From an uncultured Faecalibacterium sp. (GTDB lineage Bacteria > Bacillota > Clostridia > Oscillospirales > Ruminococcaceae): 22,648 nt of DNA. Position numbers and translations under genes: made by a program. Below are positions 8,177 through 16,069 of the stretch, piece after piece. The notes below the pieces were generated by a model, which was not told the origin of the DNA, did not search any database, and worked only from the letters and a program-made list of their open reading frames with translations. The number at the start of each line of letters is the position of its first letter. Positions within the stretch are counted from its first letter, which is position 1. The stretch is from assembly GCA_934525405.1 (NCBI GenBank), contig CAKSZF010000017.1, positions 1 through 22,648 on the forward strand, read 5' to 3'.

Positions 8177-9490
8177 ATGCCGGAAACCCCTCAGGAACCG
8201 CGCCGCAAGCTGTCTGCGCTTACCACGCTGGCAGTGGTGCTGGCCGCCTTTTTGCTGGTGGCGGCAGCGTATGTCTGCTGGCAGGCGGCGCACATCCTTT
8301 TCCCCCAGAACGTCTACGAAACGGCGCTGCCCATCACCATCTCCGATACCATTGAAGCGGACGGCGTGCTGCTGTTTGACGAGACCTGCATTTCCGGCAG
8401 CGGCAATCTGGGCTACCTTGTCTCGGACGGCGAGCGGGTGTCGGCGGGCACTGCCGTTGCAGAACTGTACACCGATGCCAATCAGGCAGTGCTGCGCCAG
8501 CAGCTGACCCAGCTCACCGGCCAGATCGACCTTTTGCAGCGCTCCCAGAACACCGCAGCCACCCAGCTGGACGGCCTGCTCAAGGAGCGCTCCGGTGCAC
8601 TGTATGACCTGCTGGATGCACTGGATACCGCCCGTTACAGCGATGTGGACGAAAGCGCGGACACCTATCTGCTGGCACAGAACAAGCTGTGGATCACCAC
8701 CGGCGATACTGCCGGGTTTGCGGACCAGATCGCGCTGCTTGCCCAGCAGGCACAGACCGTGCAGGCACAGCTGGGCAACCCCACCCAGATCACTGCCCCT
8801 ACCACCGGCTACTTTGTCCGGGCTGCCAGCAGCGGACGGCTGAACGCCGGGGCTGCGGACATTCTAGCGCAGAGTCCGGAGCAGCTCAAGGCCTATCTGG
8901 ACGCCGACCCCGAGATGCCGCTGGATGGCTGCGTGGGCAAGCTGGTGGCCGGGTTCAGCTGGCAGTATGCCGGGGTGTGCTCGGCCAAACAGGCCGAAAA
9001 GCTGCTGGGTGCGGACGGCAAACCCCTGCGCACGGCGGTGGAGATCAGCTTCCCCGGTCAGAGCGATGCTGCCTTGCGCGCCACTGTCGCCGAGGTGACC
9101 ATTGACGCGGAGCAGGACGTCGCCCGCTTTGTGCTGCGCTGCAACTCCATCAACGGCGATGTGCTGTGCCTCAACCACGCCCGCGCCCGCATCAGCACCA
9201 GCGAGAGCACCGGTCTGCGGGTGCCCGCCGCAGCGGTACACTACCTGAAAGAGGACGGCACCGAGGCCGAGACGCAGGGTGAAAACTATATCCCGGGTGT
9301 GTATGTCAAATACGGCAACATCGCCCGCTTCTGTAAGATCGATCCCGTGGATGCCGACCATCCGCTGGTTACGGAAGGGGATTACATCCTTGTTTTGCCC
9401 AAGGGAACGGACGGTTCCGTCAGTCAGGTAAGGCTTTATGACGAAATAATCGTCTCGGGACAAAATTTATATGACGGAAAACTTTTGTAG
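8177..9490 (+). CDS. Membrane-anchored HlyD-like (membrane fusion) protein of unknown partner
   Basis: A 437-residue protein with a short basic N-terminus, one membrane segment (about residues 13-37) and a large predicted extracytoplasmic part. That part looks like a HlyD/periplasmic-adaptor fold: a split lipoyl-type beta domain (about 50-90 and again from ITAPTTGYF at about 205), Gln/Leu-rich helices between them that could form a coiled-coil hairpin (about 95-185), and a C-terminal beta region ending YDEIIVSGQNLYDGKLL. ATG 8177 is chosen because AAAGGA (8163-8168) lies 8 bases upstream; ATG 8168 overlaps that site. It begins 5 bases after miaA. No ABC, MFS or RND transporter gene is nearby, so an efflux role is unsupported. 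Its place directly before sepF hints at an envelope or division-linked role, but this is inference. The substrate and partner are unknown. Confidence 0.75.
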   Translation: MPETPQEPRRKLSALTTLAVVLAAFLLVAAAYVCWQAAHILFPQNVYETALPITISDTIEADGVLLFDETCISGSGNLGYLVSDGERVSAGTAVAELYTDANQAVLRQQLTQLTGQIDLLQRSQNTAATQLDGLLKERSGALYDLLDALDTARYSDVDESADTYLLAQNKLWITTGDTAGFADQIALLAQQAQTVQAQLGNPTQITAPTTGYFVRAASSGRLNAGAADILAQSPEQLKAYLDADPEMPLDGCVGKLVAGFSWQYAGVCSAKQAEKLLGADGKPLRTAVEISFPGQSDAALRATVAEVTIDAEQDVARFVLRCNSINGDVLCLNHARARISTSESTGLRVPAAAVHYLKEDGTEAETQGENYIPGVYVKYGNIARFCKIDPVDADHPLVTEGDYILVLPKGTDGSVSQVRLYDEIIVSGQNLYDGKLL

Positions 9491-9493
9491 TTA

Positions 9494-9522
9494 TTGACAT
9501 CTGCTGAAAAAAATCAGATAAT
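9494..9522 (+). promoter_or_regulatory. Sigma-A-type promoter of the sepF unit
   Basis: Perfect TTGACA at 9494-9499, a 17-base spacer and GATAAT at 9517-9522. This is the best promoter match I found in the window. It starts 3 bases after the stop of the HlyD-like gene. Transcription should begin near 9529, giving a leader of about 70 bases before sepF. Confidence 0.82.
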
Positions 9523-9533
9523 AGTAAAAGCTA

Positions 9534-9577
9534 TTTGCATTCTTTTTGCAAAGAACGCCAGGCAGCCGGGCGCTGCC
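9534..9577 (+). promoter_or_regulatory. Two inverted repeats in the sepF leader
   Basis: TTTGCA (9534-9539) and TGCAAA (9547-9552) form an AT-rich inverted repeat with a 7-base gap. GGCAGC (9561-9566), loop CGGGC, GCTGCC (9572-9577) form a GC-rich hairpin. Both lie between the promoter and the sepF ribosome-binding site (AAAGGAG, 9584-9590). The second hairpin has no T-run, so it is not a simple terminator. It may stabilise the mRNA or act as a control element. Confidence 0.4.
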
Positions 9578-9599
9578 CGAATGAAAGGAGCAGATAATT

Positions 9600-10067
9600 A
9601 TGTCTTTGCTGGATAGCATTAAGAAGGGCCTGATGGGCGAAGGGGACGAGTACGAGGATCAGTACATCGATGACGGCCCCCAGATGGTGAACAACAACAA
9701 CAGCGGCGTCGGCATCGGGATGGACGAAGAGACCGAGGAGCCTGCCGAGGGCACCAGCAAGAAGAACAAGGTGGTCAACATCCATGCCACCACCCAGCTC
9801 AAGGTGGTTCTGGTCAAGCCCGAGCGGTTTGAGGATGCCAGCACCATTGCCGACCATCTGAACAATAAGCGCACCGTGGTGCTGAATCTGGAGTCCACCA
9901 ACAAGGAGGTCTCCCGCCGTCTGGTGGACTTCCTGTCCGGCGTGGCCTATGCCAACAACGGCCAGATCAAGCGCGTAGCCAACAGCACCTTTATCATTAC
10001 CCCGTACAACGTGGATATCATGGGCGATCTGCTGGACGAGCTGGAGAACAATGGCGCATTCTATTGA
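9600..10067 (+). CDS. sepF: Cell division protein SepF
   Basis: A 155-residue cytoplasmic FtsZ partner that anchors the Z-ring to the membrane and aids septum formation, overlapping in role with FtsA. The N-terminus (MSLLDSIKKGLMG) can form the membrane-binding amphipathic helix. An acidic, Asn-rich linker follows to about residue 57. The conserved SepF domain spans about 58-150 (KVVLVKPERFEDAS, NLESTNKEVSRRLVDFLSG, IITPYNVDIMG). ATG 9600 has AAAGGAG at 9 bases. The stop lies 17 bases inside ylmH, indicating coupled translation. The gene heads a division unit under its own strong promoter. The ylmG gene normally found between sepF and ylmH in Bacillus is missing here. Confidence 0.95.
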   Translation: MSLLDSIKKGLMGEGDEYEDQYIDDGPQMVNNNNSGVGIGMDEETEEPAEGTSKKNKVVNIHATTQLKVVLVKPERFEDASTIADHLNNKRTVVLNLESTNKEVSRRLVDFLSGVAYANNGQIKRVANSTFIITPYNVDIMGDLLDELENNGAFY

Positions 10068-10869
10068 TCCGGCAGTCGGCGCGGTGCGGGGCTTTGTGCC
10101 CGCCCGCAACGATGAGGAACGCTATCTCATGCGGCATATCGAGGATCTTGCCGATGCGGCTTTTTCCCGCGGCATAGCCCGGTACTCTGCATTTCTCAGC
10201 GACCGGGAACAGGATCTTGCCCGGGCGGCACTGGGGCGTGCCGGTGTGCGGGACGGCTGGCGCTTTGACGGCGGCTGGCCCGAGGCTGAGCGCCGGGTGC
10301 TTTGTCTGGAGCCGGAGTACAGCTACGGGGAGTGCCCGGTGCGCTGCGTACAACTGCAATGCCGGGGGCTGCCCGGGGCAGCGCTTCCCGCGCACAAGGA
10401 CTATCTGGGCAGCCTGATGGGGCTTGCCCTCAAGCGCGAGGCGCTGGGCGATATCCTGCTACCTGCCGATGCACCGGGCACGGCCTATGTGTTCGCGCTG
10501 GAGCCGGCAGCAAAGCTTATCTGCCGGGAGCTGTGTCAGGTGGGTCGCACCGAGGTGTCCACCCGCCTGCTGGAACCGGACGAGATCCCGGCCTTCCCGG
10601 CACCGGAGCGGCAGCTGCTCACCGCTACCGTGTCCTCCCTGCGGCTGGACGCAGTGCTTTCTGCCATGCTGCACGTCAGCCGCGGTACCGCTGCGGAGCT
10701 GATCGAGGCGGGCAGGGTAGAGATTAACCATCTGCCGGTAGAAAAGCCCCATGCCCCCGTATACGAGCAGGATGTGTTCACTGTGCGCGGCAAGGGCCGC
10801 TTCCGGCTGACTGCATTGCCCGGGAAAAGTAAAAAAGATCGTTCGATCATTGAGTTCTTTCAATATTAA
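10051..10869 (+). CDS. ylmH: YlmH-family S4-domain RNA-binding protein
   Basis: A 272-residue protein of the YlmH family found in the division cluster of Gram-positive bacteria. The N-terminal region is the YlmH-specific part (RYLMRHIEDLADAAF, then YLGSLMGLALKREALGDIL, the family hallmark). A C-terminal S4 RNA-binding domain covers about residues 194-255 (SLRLDAVLSAML, SRGTAAELIEAGRVEINH). Bacterial YlmH has been linked to ribosome-associated quality control, where it binds stalled 50S subunits with peptidyl-tRNA, and to cell-division phenotypes. The start at ATG 10051 overlaps the end of sepF by 17 bases, and divIVA follows about 20 bases downstream. No catalytic residues are expected or seen. 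Confidence 0.92.
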   Translation: MAHSIDPAVGAVRGFVPARNDEERYLMRHIEDLADAAFSRGIARYSAFLSDREQDLARAALGRAGVRDGWRFDGGWPEAERRVLCLEPEYSYGECPVRCVQLQCRGLPGAALPAHKDYLGSLMGLALKREALGDILLPADAPGTAYVFALEPAAKLICRELCQVGRTEVSTRLLEPDEIPAFPAPERQLLTATVSSLRLDAVLSAMLHVSRGTAAELIEAGRVEINHLPVEKPHAPVYEQDVFTVRGKGRFRLTALPGKSKKDRSIIEFFQY

Positions 10870-10890
10870 AAGCTATGGGAGGAAATGACT

Positions 10891-11730
10891 ATGCTGACTC
10901 CGCAGGATGTCCGCTCTGTACAATTTGAAAAAAACCTCCGCGGCTACCGTACAGAGGACGTAGATCGTTTTCTGGACAAGGTCGAGGAGCAGCTGCAGCA
11001 GAACGATGCGCAGGCAGAGCAGCTGCGCAAGCAGATCGCTGATCTGACCGCAGAGAACCAGAAGCTCAAGGGCGAGCTGCAAAGCTTTGAGGCTGACGGC
11101 GATATGCTCAAGAGCGCGCTGATCAACGCCCAGCGCATGGGCGAAAACGTGATCCGCGAAGCAAACCAGAAGGCCGAGGAGATCATCCACCGCGCAAACC
11201 TGCGGGGCGATGATATCATCCGCGACGCCAACGAGCTGCTGCAAAAGGCAAGCGACCGCGCGGACGAGATCGAGAGCGAGGCCAACGAAAAGCGTCTGTC
11301 AGAGGAGCGGGAGTACGACCGCGTCCGTCTGGAGGTCACCCGCTTCAAGGCAGATGTGCTCAATTTGTACCGCAGCCATGTGGAGTCTTTGAGCCGTCTG
11401 CCGGAGTTCCAGAAGGACGCTAAAGACGCCCCCGCACAGGACGCAGAGCCTGCGCAGGACGATGCCGCAGAGCAGCCCGCCGCACAGCCCGAGACTGCCC
11501 CTGCAGCCGATGCTGCAGCAGCCCCGGTCGAGCAGCCTGCCGCTAAGGCTGCCGAACCCACCGAAACCACCGAACCTGCCGCCCCTGCCGATGACGACAA
11601 GGCGGCTGACAGCAGCGAGGATTTCTGGGCAAAGGACGAAAGCCAGCTCAAGCTGGACCCGCCTCCTGCTGATATGAAGCCGGATGAGCCGGACTATGAT
11701 GCTTTTCAGGGCGTCAAGTTCAGCGAGTAA
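10891..11730 (+). CDS. divIVA: DivIVA-family cell-pole/division-site protein
   Basis: A 279-residue coiled-coil protein that binds curved membranes at poles and septa and organises division or polar growth proteins. The N-terminal DivIVA lipid-binding domain is clear (MLTPQDVRSVQFEKNLRGYRTEDVDRFLD, given here as the opening segment only in part: LRGYRTEDVDRFLD). A long heptad-rich coiled coil runs to about residue 165. Residues about 171-279 form a low-complexity Ala/Pro/Glu/Asp tail that is probably disordered. ATG 10891 is preferred over ATG 10885 because GGGAGG (10877-10882) is 8 bases from the former and only 2 from the latter. It lies between ylmH and ileS, as in other Bacillota. Confidence 0.93.
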   Translation: MLTPQDVRSVQFEKNLRGYRTEDVDRFLDKVEEQLQQNDAQAEQLRKQIADLTAENQKLKGELQSFEADGDMLKSALINAQRMGENVIREANQKAEEIIHRANLRGDDIIRDANELLQKASDRADEIESEANEKRLSEEREYDRVRLEVTRFKADVLNLYRSHVESLSRLPEFQKDAKDAPAQDAEPAQDDAAEQPAAQPETAPAADAAAAPVEQPAAKAAEPTETTEPAAPADDDKAADSSEDFWAKDESQLKLDPPPADMKPDEPDYDAFQGVKFSE

Positions 11731-11766
11731 GGCACCCAATGCAAAAATAGAGGAGAGTGTAAACCA

Positions 11767-14562
11767 TTGGCTAAGAACAAATCGCAGTACGACAGTACGC
11801 TGAATCTGCCCAAGACCCTGTTTGAGATGCGCGCCGGTCTGCCCAAAAAGGAACCGGTCATGCTCAAGGATTGGGACGACAACGACCTGTACAATCAGCT
11901 CATGAAGCACAACGAGGGCAAGCCCCAGTTCATTCTGCACGACGGCCCTCCGTATGCAAACGGCAACATCCACATGGGCACCGCCCTGAACAAGATCATC
12001 AAGGATATCATCATCCGCGAAAAGAACATGGAGGGCTATCAGGCTCCCTATGTGCCCGGCTTTGATACCCACGGCCTGCCCATTGAGCTGAAGGCTCTGT
12101 CCTCCGTCGGCGACAAGAAGAAGGATATCTCCAAGCTGGAGCTGCGCCAGATCTGTGAAAAGTTTGCCACCGAGCACATTGACATCATGAGCGACCAGTT
12201 CAAGCGTCTGGGCGTCATCGGCGACTTCGAGCACCCCTACCTGACCTTGAAGCCGGAGTTTGAGGCACGTCAGATCGAGATCTTCGGCGAGATGGCCAAG
12301 AAGGGCTACATCTACAAGGGCCTCAAGCCCGTGTACTGGTGCCCGGACTGCCGCACCGCGCTGGCAGAAGCCGAGATCGAGTACGGCGAGGACGACTGCG
12401 ATTCCATCTTTGTGCGCTTCCACGTCTCGCAGGATCCCAACGGTGTGCTGGCAAAGTACGGCATCCCCATGGATAAGACCTACTTCGTCATCTGGACCAC
12501 CACCACTTGGACCCTGCCCGCCAACGAGGCTATCTGCCTGAACGGTCAGTTCGAGTACTCCTTCGTCAAGATCGGCGAGGAGTACCACATCATGGCCACC
12601 GATCTGGTCAAGAGCGTCATGGACGCCTGCCACATCGAGAACTACGAGATCGTGGGCGAGCCCGTTTCCGGCGCCGAGTTCGAGCTGATGCGCTACAACC
12701 ACGTCTACCTGCCCAAGGAGGGCTGGGTCATTCTGGGCGACCACGTCACGCTGGAAAGTGGTTCCGGCTGCGTGCATACCGCAGGCGGCCACGGCGTGGA
12801 CGACTTCAACGTCTGCCAGAAGTATCCGCAGGTGCCCATCACCGTGCCTGTGGACGACGGCGGTTACCTGACCGAGCTGGCCGGTAAGTACGCTGGTCAG
12901 CGCGTGTGGGCAGCCAACAAGACCATTCTGGCCGATCTGACTGCCTCCGGCGCTGTGATGGGTCAGGTGCACATCAAGCACCAGTACCCCCACTGCTGGC
13001 GCTGCCACAACCCCATCATCTTCCGCGCTACCGAGCAGTGGTTCTGCTCCATTGCCAAGTTCCGCGAGGACGTGTACAAGGCCATTGATACCGTCACCTG
13101 GATGCCGGATTGGGGTCACGACCGCATGACCGGCATGGTGCGCGACCGCAACGACTGGTGCATCAGCCGTCAGCGCACCTGGGGCGTGCCCATCCCCGCC
13201 TTCTATTGCAAGAAGTGCGGCACCTACCACATTACCGATGCTACCATCAAGGCTGTCAGCGCTCTGTTCCGCAAGGAGGGCTCTGACGCATGGTATAAGT
13301 ACGATGCCGAGCAGATCATCCCCGCAGGCGAAGTGTGCGAAAAGTGCGGCGCTTCCGAGTGGGAGAAGGACACCGACATCATGGACGTCTGGTTTGACTC
13401 CGGCTCCACCCACGCCGCCGTGCTGGACGAGCGTCCCGAGCTGCGTTTCCCTGCCGATATGTATATGGAAGGCGGCGACCAGTTCCGCGGCTGGTTCCAG
13501 TCCAGTCTGCTGACCAGCGTTGCAAGCAAGGGCTGCGCACCCTATAAGTCCGTGCTGTGCCACGGCTGGGTGGTGGACGAGCAGGGCAAGCAGATGCACA
13601 AGAGCGCCGGTAACGGCGTGGAGCCCAGCGAGATCATCAAGGACTACGGCGCAGATATCATCCGTCTGTGGGTGGCTTCTTCCGATTACACCGTGGACGT
13701 GCGCGCCGGTAAGAACATCTTCAAGCAGCTCAGCGAGGCTTACCGCAAGATCCGCAACACTGCCCGCTTCATTCTGGGCAATCTGGACGGCTTTGACCCC
13801 AACACCGATTGTGTTGCAGACGATCAGCTGCAGGATATCGACCGCTGGGCACTGGCTGCGCTGGATGACCTGATCGTCAACACCAATGCAGGCTACGCTG
13901 TGTACGACTTCAATAAGGTCTACCATGCCGTGTACAACTTCTGCGTGGTGGCTATGTCCAACTTCTATCTGGACGTCACCAAGGATCGCCTGTACTGCAC
14001 CAACGGCGCAGCCCGCAAGGCCGCCCAGACCACCATGTACAAGATCCTTGTCGCTCTGGACAAGATCATTGCCCCCATCCTGTGCTTCACCAGCCAGGAG
14101 ATCTGGGACTTCATGCCCAAGACCGAGGGCATGAACAAGTATGTGGTGTTCGAGCAGATGCCCAAGGCTGGCCAGTACGCCGCCGACGATGCCTTCAAGG
14201 CAAAGTGGGCACAGCTCATCGCCGTGCGCGACGAGGTCAAGAAGGTGCTGGAGCAGGCCCGTGCCGAAAAGCTGATTGGCGCTTCTCTGGAAGCTTCCGT
14301 CACCCTGTACTGCAACGATGCCGTCTATGACCTGCTGAACAGCATCCCCATGGACGAGCTGGCCGACCTGATGATCGTCTCCCATGTGGAGCTGGTCAAG
14401 GGCGAGGGCGGCGCTGCCAGCGCTGTCGAGGGCTTGGGCGTTGCAGCTGCACACGCCACCGGCGATAAGTGCGAGCGCTGCTGGAAGTACTCTGCTTCCA
14501 TTGGCAGCCACCCCGCACATCCCACCCTGTGCGCACGCTGCGCCAGCGTTGTGGAAGCATAA
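11767..14562 (+). CDS. ileS: Isoleucyl-tRNA synthetase (TTG start)
   Basis: Charges tRNA-Ile and edits mischarged valine. The 931-residue class I enzyme has the bacterial IleRS layout: catalytic Rossmann fold, inserted CP1 editing domain (WTTTTWTLPAN and the GCVHTAGGHGVDD segment), anticodon-binding helices, and a C-terminal zinc site with C902/C905 and C922/C925. Two signature motifs vary: the HIGH motif reads HMGT (69-72), and the KMSKS region reads KQMHKS (608-613). The start must be TTG 11767. AGGAG at 11751-11755 precedes it, the only other upstream start-like codon (GTG 11758) is followed at once by TAA, and the first ATG would delete the conserved YDSTLNLPKT segment. The gap to divIVA is only 36 bases, leaving no room for a T-box leader, so control must come from the sepF promoter or an internal one. 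A strong terminator follows. Confidence 0.97.
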   Translation: MAKNKSQYDSTLNLPKTLFEMRAGLPKKEPVMLKDWDDNDLYNQLMKHNEGKPQFILHDGPPYANGNIHMGTALNKIIKDIIIREKNMEGYQAPYVPGFDTHGLPIELKALSSVGDKKKDISKLELRQICEKFATEHIDIMSDQFKRLGVIGDFEHPYLTLKPEFEARQIEIFGEMAKKGYIYKGLKPVYWCPDCRTALAEAEIEYGEDDCDSIFVRFHVSQDPNGVLAKYGIPMDKTYFVIWTTTTWTLPANEAICLNGQFEYSFVKIGEEYHIMATDLVKSVMDACHIENYEIVGEPVSGAEFELMRYNHVYLPKEGWVILGDHVTLESGSGCVHTAGGHGVDDFNVCQKYPQVPITVPVDDGGYLTELAGKYAGQRVWAANKTILADLTASGAVMGQVHIKHQYPHCWRCHNPIIFRATEQWFCSIAKFREDVYKAIDTVTWMPDWGHDRMTGMVRDRNDWCISRQRTWGVPIPAFYCKKCGTYHITDATIKAVSALFRKEGSDAWYKYDAEQIIPAGEVCEKCGASEWEKDTDIMDVWFDSGSTHAAVLDERPELRFPADMYMEGGDQFRGWFQSSLLTSVASKGCAPYKSVLCHGWVVDEQGKQMHKSAGNGVEPSEIIKDYGADIIRLWVASSDYTVDVRAGKNIFKQLSEAYRKIRNTARFILGNLDGFDPNTDCVADDQLQDIDRWALAALDDLIVNTNAGYAVYDFNKVYHAVYNFCVVAMSNFYLDVTKDRLYCTNGAARKAAQTTMYKILVALDKIIAPILCFTSQEIWDFMPKTEGMNKYVVFEQMPKAGQYAADDAFKAKWAQLIAVRDEVKKVLEQARAEKLIGASLEASVTLYCNDAVYDLLNSIPMDELADLMIVSHVELVKGEGGAASAVEGLGVAAAHATGDKCERCWKYSASIGSHPAHPTLCARCASVVEA

Positions 14563-14599
14563 GCGTCCCGCATAAATACAAATCTGTTTTGTAAAAGGG

Positions 14600-14632
14600 C
14601 GGCGCTCCCTTGACCGGGGAGCGCCGTTTTTT
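14600..14632 (+). terminator. Intrinsic terminator after ileS
   Basis: CGGCGCTCCC (14600-14609) and GGGAGCGCCG (14617-14626) form a perfect 10-base-pair stem with a 7-base loop, followed by TTTTTT (14627-14632). This is the strongest terminator in the window and ends the sepF-ileS unit. Confidence 0.92.
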
Positions 14633-14637
14633 ATAAC
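14610..14637 (+). promoter_or_regulatory. Candidate promoter of lspA overlapping the ileS terminator
   Basis: TTGACC (14610-14615), inside the terminator loop, and TATAAC (14632-14637), just after the T-run, are spaced 16 bases apart. Each matches the consensus at 5 of 6 positions. The expected start near 14644 would coincide with the lspA Shine-Dalgarno GAGG (14644-14647), so the leader would be very short. The match is suggestive but unproven. Confidence 0.45.
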
Positions 14638-14653
14638 AGAAACGAGGTAGCTA

Positions 14654-15133
14654 ATGGCATTTGTACTCTTCAATCTGGCGGCTGTGGCGGCACTGGTCGG
14701 CATCGACCAGCTGATCAAACTGTGGGCGGTGCAGGCTTTGCAGCCGGTAGGCGCTATGCCGCTCATCCCCCATGTGGTGGAGCTGCGGTTCGTGCTCAAT
14801 CAGGGCATGGCTTTCAGCCTGCTCAGCGGCAAGCAGCTGTTCCTTATCATTGCCACAAGTGCAGCGCTGCTGGCGGTCGCCTACGGCCTGTTTTTCCGCA
14901 GCCGCGGCAAACGCTTGCAGCAGGCAGCGCTGGTGCTGGTGCTGGGCGGCGGCATCGGCAACCTGATCGACCGTGTGCTCAACGGCGAGGTGGTGGACTA
15001 CATCAACCTGCTGTTCATGCGCTTTGCCGTGTTCAATTTTGCAGATATCTGCGTTTGCGTGGGTGTGGCACTGTGGGTGCTGGTGATCTTTCTGGATGAG
15101 CTCCACGCCGATGCCGCCTCTAAGGAGCAGTAA
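14654..15133 (+). CDS. lspA: Lipoprotein signal peptidase LspA (signal peptidase II)
   Basis: A 159-residue integral-membrane aspartyl protease that removes signal peptides from prolipoproteins after lipidation. Four hydrophobic segments are visible (about residues 3-17, 60-78, 88-103 and 130-147). Conserved family motifs are VGIDQLIKLW near the N-terminus, NQGMAFSLL, GNLIDRV with catalytic D106, and FNFADICV with catalytic D131. ATG 14654 has GAGG (14644-14647) upstream. The gap to rluD is only 3 bases, so the pair is co-translated. The lspA-rluD order is the same as in Bacillus. Confidence 0.97.
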   Translation: MAFVLFNLAAVAALVGIDQLIKLWAVQALQPVGAMPLIPHVVELRFVLNQGMAFSLLSGKQLFLIIATSAALLAVAYGLFFRSRGKRLQQAALVLVLGGGIGNLIDRVLNGEVVDYINLLFMRFAVFNFADICVCVGVALWVLVIFLDELHADAASKEQ

Positions 15134-15136
15134 ACC

Positions 15137-16069
15137 ATGGAACAGCGTGAATTTATCGTAGAGCAGGAGACTGCCGGGCAGCGCATCGACCGCTTTCTCA
15201 GCGGCGAGGACACCGGCCTGTCCCGCTCGGCGCTGCAAACGCTGGTGGCCGAGGGTCATGTGCAGTGCAACGGCAAGGCTGTGGCCAAAAGCCTGAAACT
15301 CAAGGCAGGGGACACTGTGCTGCTGGAGATCCCGGATGCAAAGCCTATCGAGGCCGTGCCGCAGGATATCCCGCTGGAGATCGTCTACGAGGATGCCCAT
15401 CTGCTGGTGGTCAATAAGCCCAAAGGCATGGTGGTGCACCCCGCTCCCGGCAACCCGGACGGCACGCTGGTCAACGCTCTGCTGTGGCACTGCAAGGGCA
15501 GTCTTTCCGGCATTGGCGGCGAGATTCGCCCCGGCATCGTCCACCGCATCGATAAGGACACCAGCGGCCTGCTGGTGGTGGCAAAGGATGACGCCACCCA
15601 CATCGGGCTTTCCCAGCAGATGGCGGTGCACAGCGTGGAGCGCGCCTACCAGACGGTAGTTTACGGCGGCTTTGCGCAGGACGAGGGCTTTGTGGAAGCA
15701 AACCTTGGCCGCAGCAAGACCGACCGCAAAAAAATGGCGGTCTACCCGGCCACCGAGCCCCACACCAAGTACGCCTACACCGGCTATAAGGTGCTGGAGC
15801 GGCTGGGCGAGTTCACCCTGCTGGAATGCCGCCTAAAGACCGGCCGCACCCATCAGATCCGCGTGCACATGGCCTCCATCCACCATCCGGTGGCAGGGGA
15901 CCCGGTGTACGGTCCTCACAACTGCATCACAAGCCTGCACGGCCAGTGTCTGCACGCCAAAACGCTGGGCTTTATCCACCCCATCACCGGGGAGCAGCTG
16001 CGGTTCGACTCTGAGCTGCCGGACTACTTTACCCATTTTCTCGCAACTCTCAGGAGGAAAAACACATGA
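15137..16069 (+). CDS. rluD: RluD-type 23S rRNA pseudouridine synthase
   Basis: A 310-residue RluA/RluD-family enzyme that isomerises uridines in large-subunit rRNA. It has an N-terminal S4 domain (about residues 14-75: QRIDRFLSG, SRSALQTLVAEGHVQCNGK) and a synthase domain carrying HRIDKDTSGLLVVAK with catalytic D139. Further family motifs are YEDAHLLVVNKPKGMVVHPAPG and LKTGRTHQIRVHM. The overall match is to the RluD/YlyB group of Bacillota encoded beside lspA; the exact target uridines are not deducible from sequence. ATG 15137 follows an AAGGAG (15122-15127) that overlaps the end of lspA. Its stop overlaps the next start in an ATGA arrangement (16066-16069). Confidence 0.95.
   Translation: MEQREFIVEQETAGQRIDRFLSGEDTGLSRSALQTLVAEGHVQCNGKAVAKSLKLKAGDTVLLEIPDAKPIEAVPQDIPLEIVYEDAHLLVVNKPKGMVVHPAPGNPDGTLVNALLWHCKGSLSGIGGEIRPGIVHRIDKDTSGLLVVAKDDATHIGLSQQMAVHSVERAYQTVVYGGFAQDEGFVEANLGRSKTDRKKMAVYPATEPHTKYAYTGYKVLERLGEFTLLECRLKTGRTHQIRVHMASIHHPVAGDPVYGPHNCITSLHGQCLHAKTLGFIHPITGEQLRFDSELPDYFTHFLATLRRKNT

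Noticed and set aside
9581..9616. Eleven-codon upstream reading frame overlapping the sepF start
   Set aside because: It has an ATG and a stop, but no Shine-Dalgarno sequence precedes it, and its second and third codons are the sepF ribosome-binding site itself.
11731..11766. T-box riboswitch upstream of ileS
   Set aside because: Only 36 bases separate divIVA and ileS. There is no T-box sequence or antiterminator, only a ribosome-binding site.
11299..14799. Very long open frame on the minus strand opposite ileS (over 1100 codons)
   Set aside because: It is antisense to an unmistakable ileS, has a His/Val/Leu/Gly-rich composition typical of the complement of GC-rich codons, crosses the ileS terminator and shows no recognisable domain. 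The same applies to minus-strand frames opposite miaB, mutS, mutL and ppk1.
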